64,000 nt of DNA, taken from contig CAMECH010000005.1 of NCBI GenBank assembly GCA_945913015.1, forward strand, positions 1-64,000, read 5' to 3'. The DNA is from an uncultured Bacteroides sp. (GTDB lineage Bacteria > Bacillota > Clostridia > Lachnospirales > Lachnospiraceae). The notes under the pieces were generated by a model. That model was not told the origin of the DNA and did no database searches. It saw nothing but the letters and a program-made list of their open reading frames with translations. Numbering within the stretch: position 1 is the stretch's first letter; each line of letters starts with the position of its first letter. Positions 18,506-25,050 of this stretch are shown here, in pieces. Position numbers and translations under genes: made by a program.

Positions 18506-18907
18506 TTACTTGTCTTCGTTTGAAATCTTGTCAATTGCCTCTTCAACAGCACCGTCTGTTGTTACGGTATTGTTCTTGCCGGTAAAGCGGTCAATAAGGT
18601 CAGGAACCATGTCTATAACCTTTGTGACAGTATCCTGATTCTTAATATTTACAAGCTTGGTTGCCCCGTTCTGAATAACAAGCACTGCGCTTGGAGACAG
18701 CTTTCCTCCCAGTCCGCCGCCTGCATTATTATTCTTCTCACCTGAAAATGCACCGGCTCCTACGCCAAACGACACATCCACAAACGGAAGAATTATTGTG
18801 TCATTCACTGTTACTGCCTGGCCTACAACAGTTTTTGCCGACAAAAATGTGTCCATCCCCTTAAATAAAGATTCCACCGTTGAATTGAACTTTTCATTCT
18901 CTGCCAT
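18506..18907 (-). CDS. GerW/YtfJ family sporulation protein
   Basis: The 133-residue protein belongs to the YtfJ/GerW family, linked to spore formation and germination in Bacillus. The pattern STVESLFKGMDTFLSAKTVVGQAVTVNDTIILPFVDVSFGVGAG, a Gly/Asn-rich segment (GGGLGGKLSPSAVLVI), and the C-terminal IDMVPDLIDRF are diagnostic. GGAGG precedes ATG. It lies directly after a DUF2953 gene, an arrangement also found in spore formers. The presence of the gene does not prove that this organism sporulates. Confidence 0.9.
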   Translation of the reverse strand: MAENEKFNSTVESLFKGMDTFLSAKTVVGQAVTVNDTIILPFVDVSFGVGAGAFSGEKNNNAGGGLGGKLSPSAVLVIQNGATKLVNIKNQDTVTKVIDMVPDLIDRFTGKNNTVTTDGAVEEAIDKISNEDK

Positions 18908-18931
18908 AATAAACCTCCATACTCTTACTTA

Positions 18932-19918
18932 TTATTTATTTAATACTAACTTTTTAAATTTATCATTTCTGTAAACACGCCATACAACCAGAAGTAAAGT
19001 GCATACCCTGATACGCCCGCTCATAAATACATCTGCTTCAAGCGCCTTTTCATCAAACACCGGAATATAATCAAATGTACCTTTCCGCTTCGTCTTTTTG
19101 TCAGTCTTTAAAAACGTCATGGCCACCGCAACCAGTCCGGTAACCTTTCCGGTCACATCAGGCGAGTCTGCTCCGAATCTGATGTTTATGTTATATTTAA
19201 GCGGCGCAATATGTGCAAGCGTAATGCCAAGCTGCTGTTTCATAAAGCGGATAAATTCTTTATTTTCCTCATCATTAACAAAGTCGCTGATTTCTTCTAT
19301 CTTGGCGGCTGCCTTATTCTTAAATTCGACAGTCTTGTAATATGAATTTCTTATACTATCTTTAAGCCTTACAAAAAAGTCCCGTATACGCACAAAAATA
19401 TTATTCTGTCCGCCGGTTTTTCCGTCTTCGTCTTTATCGGCTTCCGGCTCCTGCCCTGCTGCATTTTCCTGCCTTTGCCCTTCGCCGTCACCAGCCCCCG
19501 GTTCCTCCGGAGGTTTTGGACTTTGAAATGCATCGTCATTTTTTACAGCATTAGAATCTGTGCTTTCTGTGAAAACGTCATCATCCTTTTCTGACTTCTT
19601 TTGTTTTGCAGTTTTTGAGCGCTTTGACGGCTTTGAAGCCTCCGGCGTCTTTTCTTCCGCCTCCGAATCCATAAGTGTAAACCACAAAAGCTTCAGCGTA
19701 TACTTAAGTCCGTTCTCATTATATACCGCTTTAAACCTGAGAAGATGCATAAGCCACCATGCACGCACATCTGCTGAAGGCTTTTCATGATAATCCGCCT
19801 TTATAGTATACCTTATGGGAACAAATAATATTACCGCAAGCAGCAAAAGCAAAAGCAGCAAAAGCACTAAAAGAATTATACCCAGCACTTTTAATATTGT
19901 CAGTATAACATGAATCAT
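18932..19918 (-). CDS. DUF2953 membrane protein
   Basis: This 328-residue protein has one N-terminal membrane helix with a striking Leu run (ILLVLLLLLLLLLAVILFV). A short beta-rich region (ADVRAWWLMHLLRFKAVY) follows. Residues ~90-170 form a long charged, Lys/Glu/Asp-rich low-complexity insert. The C-terminal domain carries the DUF2953 core (HIAPLKYNINIRFGADSPDVTGKVTGLVAV). DUF2953 proteins are typical neighbours of gerW and are thought to be sporulation-related. Its ATG overlaps the upstream stop (ATGA). Confidence 0.8.
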   Translation of the reverse strand: MIHVILTILKVLGIILLVLLLLLLLLLAVILFVPIRYTIKADYHEKPSADVRAWWLMHLLRFKAVYNENGLKYTLKLLWFTLMDSEAEEKTPEASKPSKRSKTAKQKKSEKDDDVFTESTDSNAVKNDDAFQSPKPPEEPGAGDGEGQRQENAAGQEPEADKDEDGKTGGQNNIFVRIRDFFVRLKDSIRNSYYKTVEFKNKAAAKIEEISDFVNDEENKEFIRFMKQQLGITLAHIAPLKYNINIRFGADSPDVTGKVTGLVAVAMTFLKTDKKTKRKGTFDYIPVFDEKALEADVFMSGRIRVCTLLLVVWRVYRNDKFKKLVLNK

Positions 19919-20247
19919 TTTTTCCTACCAATTCCCAGATATCCTGCGACATCAAATCCGCCGGTGTTGTTATATGTGTCAGTAAGCACAGCTCCCATAA
20001 CTTCAAGCGCCTCGTCATAGCCTTTTGCTATACCCACTATATAAATATCTTTATGCGCTTCTCTCTTCTTAAAATGCGGCTGAATAAGTTCATTAGCCGA
20101 AAACATTTCAAGGAGATTATCGGGATTTGAGGGCAGTGTTATAAGATATACGTCAAACTGGAAACGACGACCCTCCGTCCTTGCAACTATAGTGCTTTTT
20201 TCCTTTTTTGCATTATCTCCCAGATACACATTTTTATACCATACCAT
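19915..20247 (-). CDS. Unknown 110-residue protein in the gerW operon
   Basis: I do not recognise the family. The sequence is soluble, with FQFDVYLITLPSNPDNLLEMFSANEL, KDIYIVGIAKGYDEALEVMGAVLTD and a Gly-rich end GGFDVAGYLGIGRKK. AGGGG lies seven bases before ATG 20247, and the gene begins four bases after the stop of the 478-residue gene. The downstream DUF2953 gene overlaps its stop. The tight spacing indicates a single operon. Confidence 0.75.
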   Translation of the reverse strand: MVWYKNVYLGDNAKKEKSTIVARTEGRRFQFDVYLITLPSNPDNLLEMFSANELIQPHFKKREAHKDIYIVGIAKGYDEALEVMGAVLTDTYNNTGGFDVAGYLGIGRKK

Positions 20248-20251
20248 AGGC

Positions 20252-21688
20252 TTACCCCTGCATGACAATCCTTAACACTTCTACACACGCCTGCTTTTCA
20301 GACACATCTGAACAGAGCATGAGAGATGTATTAATATACCCCTGTATCTCGTCTATACTGTTAAAGAATACCGGAACCTGACTCAGAACCGAAGACATAA
20401 CCGCACGTCTTACCGTCCTGTCCATCGTCTCAAAGCTTGCCTCAAATGAAGCAATCAGTGCTTCACACACACTGTCAACATATGCCTTGTCAGCAGTTTC
20501 AAACTTTGATTTATCCTCCTCAAGCAGAACAAATTCACTTCCGGACTGAAGTTTGATAATCTTTGCCAGATTTTCATATTCGACCAGCAGACCGTCTTTG
20601 GAAAGCTCATCATGGTAATGCTCAAGTGCAAATGCAACCGCATAATCATTGGAGGACACAGTTTCGCCGATTCTCTCCTGCTTTCCCTCAAAGCTTATGA
20701 AGCTGTCCGTAAGGTCATCAAGCTGCTCGTCAACTCCAAGTACAGCATTGCTTCCGCGGTTTTTAAAGTCGGAAATCACCACCTCAACAACTTTTCTTGC
20801 CCTTATTGTCTCGTCCACATCTCCAAACACATGCGGTTTTGACAAAAGCAGCGTGTATAAATCATTAACAAGCTGTGTGAACATCACATACATATCAGCC
20901 GTATCGGACATTTTCTGTGCCGCAATTGTAAGCTTTGCGGACACGGCATCATACTCTTCCTTTGAAATGTTCTTATAATCCGCAGCGGCTATATCCAGAT
21001 AAAGTTCATGTACTTCAGGAAACATTGTATCAAAATCATCCGGTTCAAACAACATTCCTGTAGTCTTAAGTGTGTACGCAAAATCATCAACAGTTCCAAT
21101 CTGCGCATCCTTATACAGTGTAAAGGAATCTCTTAAATACTCATAGAATTTATTCTTTGAAAGCCTCATCGGAAGCTGTTCAACCACTTCGGAAATCCTG
21201 TTGTTGACCGCAACGCTGTCCTTATCCGAAAGAATGTAGTGCATAAGGTCATTTGTGAAGCCGTTGTTATAATATGCTTCGTCAAATTCCTCGTCCTTAA
21301 AACGATATTCAATACGGTTAAGAACATATTCATAAATGCGGAGCCTGTCAACATATGCTGTGACAACCTCCATAATCTTAATAATTTCATTGCGGATTCC
21401 ATCAAGTTTCCCGATGCTTTCATCCGTTTCCGGCTGAATAACATCTGAGACAACCTCTTTATCCACAATTTCATTAAGCTGCTTTAAAAGCTCGGAAAGT
21501 CTTCCCATCTCTGCCTTGCCAAATTCCGAATCATTTGACATTTCAAAGAAAGTATAGTAATTCATGGAGAACTTTATATACGCAAGTCCATGATACAGAT
21601 TCATCATGCTGTTTGCATATCCGGGAAGATTTAATGATAAATTTTTCCCTTTGGAAATCTCTCCTGCCACATAATTCAAATCTTTCAT
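20252..21688 (-). CDS. Unknown 478-residue protein
   Basis: I could not assign a family. The protein is soluble, acidic and strongly helical, without signal peptide or membrane segment. Notable stretches are NLPGYANSMMNLYHGLAYIKFSMNYYTF near the start and SSVLSQVPVFFNSIDEIQGYINTSLMLC near the end. ATG 21688 has GGGG with a six-base gap, within the TCTGCGGAATGGGGATT leader motif. The frame starts four codons earlier. It leads the operon with the 110-residue gene, DUF2953 and gerW, so an envelope or sporulation-linked role is possible but is only inference. Confidence 0.75.
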   Translation of the reverse strand: MKDLNYVAGEISKGKNLSLNLPGYANSMMNLYHGLAYIKFSMNYYTFFEMSNDSEFGKAEMGRLSELLKQLNEIVDKEVVSDVIQPETDESIGKLDGIRNEIIKIMEVVTAYVDRLRIYEYVLNRIEYRFKDEEFDEAYYNNGFTNDLMHYILSDKDSVAVNNRISEVVEQLPMRLSKNKFYEYLRDSFTLYKDAQIGTVDDFAYTLKTTGMLFEPDDFDTMFPEVHELYLDIAAADYKNISKEEYDAVSAKLTIAAQKMSDTADMYVMFTQLVNDLYTLLLSKPHVFGDVDETIRARKVVEVVISDFKNRGSNAVLGVDEQLDDLTDSFISFEGKQERIGETVSSNDYAVAFALEHYHDELSKDGLLVEYENLAKIIKLQSGSEFVLLEEDKSKFETADKAYVDSVCEALIASFEASFETMDRTVRRAVMSSVLSQVPVFFNSIDEIQGYINTSLMLCSDVSEKQACVEVLRIVMQG

Positions 21689-21721
21689 ATTAATCCCCAT
21701 TCCGCAGACATTATTTCTTAG

Positions 21722-21754
21722 GAAAACAGGCCGGGTTTAAAAGCCCGGTCCTGT
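21722..21754 (-). terminator. Terminator after lysA
   Basis: ACAGGACCGGG pairs with CCCGGCCTGT around CTTTTAAA on the minus strand, followed by TTTTCC, four bases after the lysA stop. Confidence 0.85.
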
Positions 21755-21757
21755 GCT

Positions 21758-23023
21758 TCAGATATTCTTAAAAATGTCTGTAAAATCAAATGTTGCAAAA
21801 TAATCCTTCGGAGTCTCTGCACGGCGAATCATCTGAACTGAGCCGTCCTCTTTAAGAAGGAGTTCTGCCGAACGCAATCTTCCGTTATAATTGTATCCCA
21901 TTGAAAATCCATGTGCACCTGTATCGTGGATAATGAGATAATCCCCTATATTGATTTCAGGAAGCATCCTGTCAATTGCAAACTTATCATTGTTCTCACA
22001 AAGCGAACCTGTAACGTCATACTTATGGTCACATTCAGCATTTTCCTTGCCTGCAACAGTTATATGATGGTACGCTCCGTACATTGCAGGTCTCATAAGA
22101 TTTGCAGCACATGCATCAACACCGATGTATTCCTTATATGTGTGCTTCTCATGAATTGCCTGTGTAACAAGGCAGCCGTATGGTGCAAGCATAAATCTTC
22201 CAAGCTCGGTATAAATGGCAACATCACCCATACCGTTAGCTGTAAGCACCTCATCATATACCTTGTGTACATTTTCACCGATTACAGCGATATCATTAGG
22301 CTCCTTATCAGGTGTATACGGAACTCCTATACCACCCGAAAGATTGATAAATGCAATCTCAGCCCCGGTCTTCTCATGAAGCTCAACAGCAAGCTCAAAA
22401 AGAATCTTTGCAAGTGCCGGATAATAATCGTTGGTAACCGTATTGCTTGCAAGGAATGAGTGAATACCAAATCTCTTTGCGCCCTTGCTCTTAAGGATTT
22501 TAAATGCTTCAATAATCTGCTCATGAGTCATTCCGTACTTGGCATCTCCCGGATTATCCATAATTGAATTACCAAGTTTAAAATATCCGCCCGGATTGTA
22601 ACGGCATGATATTGTCTCCGGAATCTTTCCGATAGTCTTCTCAAGATAGTCAATATGTGTGATGTCATCAAGATTAATTATTGCACCAATTCTGTCAGCA
22701 TAAGCAAATTCTTCCGCCGGAGTATCATTTGATGAAAACATAATCGACTCTCCGTCAAAATTAAGCCTGTCCGCCATCATAAGTTCCGTCATTGATGAAC
22801 AGTCACATCCGCATCCGTAGTCACGAAGTATATTCAGAATGAACGGATTTGGTGTCGCCTTAACTGCAAAATATTCGCGGTACCCTTTATTCCATGCAAA
22901 TGCTTTCTTCAAATTAGCGGCATTCTCACGAATCCCCTTCTCATCATAAAGATGAAAAGGCGTTGGATAGGTCTTCGCAATTTCCTTAATTTGTTCAAGC
23001 GTTACAAAAGTTTTCTTAGGCAT
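21758..23023 (-). CDS. lysA: Diaminopimelate decarboxylase family protein
   Basis: This PLP-dependent fold III decarboxylase makes lysine from meso-diaminopimelate in the classical case. YFAVKATPNPFIL carries the PLP Lys. HSFLAS, NLSGGIGVPY and ELGRFMLAPYGCLV form the barrel and phosphate site. CENNDKFAIDR carries the active-site Cys from the second subunit. ATG 23023 follows GGAGG. The frame begins 20 codons earlier, in the promoter region. The sequence is divergent enough that another fold III decarboxylase substrate cannot be ruled out. Confidence 0.85.
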   Translation of the reverse strand: MPKKTFVTLEQIKEIAKTYPTPFHLYDEKGIRENAANLKKAFAWNKGYREYFAVKATPNPFILNILRDYGCGCDCSSMTELMMADRLNFDGESIMFSSNDTPAEEFAYADRIGAIINLDDITHIDYLEKTIGKIPETISCRYNPGGYFKLGNSIMDNPGDAKYGMTHEQIIEAFKILKSKGAKRFGIHSFLASNTVTNDYYPALAKILFELAVELHEKTGAEIAFINLSGGIGVPYTPDKEPNDIAVIGENVHKVYDEVLTANGMGDVAIYTELGRFMLAPYGCLVTQAIHEKHTYKEYIGVDACAANLMRPAMYGAYHHITVAGKENAECDHKYDVTGSLCENNDKFAIDRMLPEINIGDYLIIHDTGAHGFSMGYNYNGRLRSAELLLKEDGSVQMIRRAETPKDYFATFDFTDIFKNI

Positions 23024-23060
23024 TTTGTTATATCCTCCACTAGTCAAAAAATCTAAGTAA

Positions 23061-23089
23061 AATTCTATGTTAGGACGCCTCATTTGTCA
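23061..23089 (-). promoter_or_regulatory. Promoter of lysA
   Basis: TTGACA, 17 bases, TAGAAT on the minus strand, about 35 bases before the ATG. Confidence 0.85.
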
Positions 23090-23134
23090 AGTGATTACAC
23101 TCCGTGCAGGCAAAAAATTTACGCTTCCCGCAAC

Positions 23135-23169
23135 TAAAAAAATGTGCGCACAGTTCATGTACGCACATT
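23135..23169 (-). terminator. Terminator after the LRR gene
   Basis: ATGTGCGTACA pairs with TGTGCGCACAT around TGAAC, followed by TTTTTTTAG on the minus strand. Confidence 0.9.
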
Positions 23170-23190
23170 ACTATGTAAACAAATCTGCTT

Positions 23191-23514
23191 TTATCTTTTA
23201 AGTGCAACGCAGTTATTAAATGCGGTCTTGTCAACCTCCGCTCCTTCCGGAACATTAATTGATACAAGGTTTACACAGTTTGCAAATGCTTCATAATCAA
23301 TTGTCTTCACTGTACTTGGAAGAACAACTTCCTTCAAAGAAGTGCACCCCTCAAAAGCATTTCTTTTAATACACTCAACACCTTCAGGCAACTCTACCTT
23401 CTCAATATCAGCAAAACCTGAGAACATATCATCCTGAATTGTTGTGAAATCACTCATATCGATTTCTTTGTAGGTCTTATTGACCAGTGTAATTTTGATT
23501 CTCTTCCTGTTCAT
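23191..23514 (-). CDS. Small leucine-rich-repeat protein (BspA type)
   Basis: The 107-residue protein consists of about three BspA-type repeats: VELPEGVECIKRNAFEGCTSL, VVLPSTVKTIDYEAFANCVNL and INVPEGAEVDKTAFNNCVAL. It has no signal peptide or anchor, so it appears cytoplasmic, unlike most BspA proteins, which are secreted. ATG 23514 has GAGGTGG upstream. It lies 17 bases after the lytic transglycosylase gene and ends at a strong terminator. Function is unknown, and LRR folds usually bind proteins. Confidence 0.85.
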   Translation of the reverse strand: MNRKRIKITLVNKTYKEIDMSDFTTIQDDMFSGFADIEKVELPEGVECIKRNAFEGCTSLKEVVLPSTVKTIDYEAFANCVNLVSINVPEGAEVDKTAFNNCVALKR

Positions 23515-23531
23515 TGGAACCACCTCTCTAA

Positions 23532-24389
23532 TTATTTATTTTGAAACAGCACTCCCGCCCGGTTGCTCATTTTTATTCTTTCAAGCTCATAAAGCGTCTG
23601 CTGTTCACTTACCGTTTTCACAGTGTCACCGGTCGCATTCTGCGCCGTTTTCCCCGAATTTTCTTCTTCTGTTATCTCACCAATCGTTGTTCCAAGCATT
23701 TTCATATAAATCTCCACAAACCGCAGATAATCATCATATGAAAATATATCGTCAGAAACAGTTGTATCACTGCTTATGCGCACCGGAATATCATTGCCGT
23801 GAACCGATACTGTCTGTGCCGGCCTCTGCGCATTTTTCTGCGCAGTTTTATCAGAATTATTGACTGCAATATATGATAAGTCGGCTTCCAGACCGCCTTC
23901 AAGTATATCGTTAATTTTCTTTATGTAATTGCGGGTTTCCTCATAGGGAGGCACGCCGCCGTATTTGGCTACAGCCCCGATTCCTGCATTATAAGCGGCA
24001 AGTGCCAGTGTTGTATCCCCATTATAATCGTCAAGAAGATATGCCAGCATCTTTGCGCCGCCTGTAATATTCTGTTCAGGGTCAAACACATCTTCAACAC
24101 CAAGTCCTTCCGCAGTCTTTGGCATAAGCTGCATTATTCCCGATGCTCCGCACGAAGACACCGCATTAGTATCAAATCCCGACTCAGCCTGCGCTACTGC
24201 TTTCAGTAAAGGCAGCGGTACATCATACTCTTCCGAAACATCTTTAAAAATGTCTTCAAGTGTTCTCGCTCCGGTATTTTTATCAAGAACTTCATCAAAT
24301 GTTTCCCCTGAATTATTATACACTGCTGCCGCATCACCGGTAATATATGTACTACCGTCAGGTGCACTTACAGACTGTACCTTGCTCAT
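23532..24389 (-). CDS. Lytic transglycosylase (SLT domain) without signal peptide
   Basis: The 285-residue protein carries an SLT lysozyme-like domain at about residues 45-165. The catalytic Glu69 is in AVAQAESGFD, followed by GASGIMQLMP and LALAAYNAGIGAVAKYGG. It would cleave peptidoglycan to anhydro-muropeptides. There is no N-terminal signal peptide. The N-terminal 40 and C-terminal 120 residues look disordered and polar. Such forms occur in flagellar or secretion settings, where export does not use Sec, but no flagellar genes are nearby. GGGAG precedes ATG. Confidence 0.85.
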   Translation of the reverse strand: MSKVQSVSAPDGSTYITGDAAAVYNNSGETFDEVLDKNTGARTLEDIFKDVSEEYDVPLPLLKAVAQAESGFDTNAVSSCGASGIMQLMPKTAEGLGVEDVFDPEQNITGGAKMLAYLLDDYNGDTTLALAAYNAGIGAVAKYGGVPPYEETRNYIKKINDILEGGLEADLSYIAVNNSDKTAQKNAQRPAQTVSVHGNDIPVRISSDTTVSDDIFSYDDYLRFVEIYMKMLGTTIGEITEEENSGKTAQNATGDTVKTVSEQQTLYELERIKMSNRAGVLFQNK

Positions 24390-24481
24390 TCACACTACTC
24401 CCATTCTGCAGAACGCTTTTTAAGATTTTTCGCATTACTACTTAAATATATGTGGCATAATCCATTTCATTCCAAGCTTCG

Positions 24482-24931
24482 TTATAAATGTTTTATTCCC
24501 CACAAATTCTGTCTCTTTAATTCCTGATACTGTTCATACGCCTTCTCAAGTATCTGCTTCTCGTTGGGATATTTCAGCAGATGATATGCCTCATGATACT
24601 TATAATATCCCGAATCCTCAAAAAACTCTTCTCTCTGAGGTTTACTGTAATAGCTGTCAGACATCATTAAATACCAGTGAACATCCTTGTCCACCGTATC
24701 CTGCGGCACAGAAAACGTATATGAACTCTTGCCTATATACCTGATAATCTGTGCATCCACACCACTTTCCTCTTTAACCTCGCGGATGGCCGTTTCCTCA
24801 TATTCCTCCCCTTCTTCCACTGTTCCCTTGGGGAGCATCCAGCCCTCGTACTTATTCTTATAGCTCTTATAAAGTACTAAAATCTTGCCTCGAAAAATAA
24901 CCACACCGCCACAGCTAGTTGCTTCAATCAT
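24482..24931 (-). CDS. NUDIX hydrolase
   Basis: This 149-residue NUDIX protein hydrolyses nucleoside diphosphate derivatives. The NUDIX box spans residues 36-58 (GTVEEGEEYEETAIREVKEE then SGV) and is complete. The N-terminal SCGGVVIFRGKILVLYKSY strand pair is typical. ATG 24931 is preceded by GGGAGG with a seven-base gap. The longer frame starts in the promoter. Substrate is unknown; Ap4A-type members have similar length. Confidence 0.9.
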   Translation of the reverse strand: MIEATSCGGVVIFRGKILVLYKSYKNKYEGWMLPKGTVEEGEEYEETAIREVKEESGVDAQIIRYIGKSSYTFSVPQDTVDKDVHWYLMMSDSYYSKPQREEFFEDSGYYKYHEAYHLLKYPNEKQILEKAYEQYQELKRQNLWGIKHL

Positions 24932-24971
24932 TGCAAATCCTCCCTGTCCTACGGCGTTCACCTTTACAGAT

Positions 24972-25000
24972 ATTATACTATTATAATCAGCTCTAATCAA
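24972..25000 (-). promoter_or_regulatory. Promoter of the NUDIX gene
   Basis: TTGATT, 17 bases, TATAAT on the minus strand. It lies just after the SEDS-PBP gene and about 40 bases before the ATG. Confidence 0.8.
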
Positions 25001-25050
25001 GGAAAAATTAAGATTTTATCGTTATTTTTAACGAATATTGCTCCTGACAC

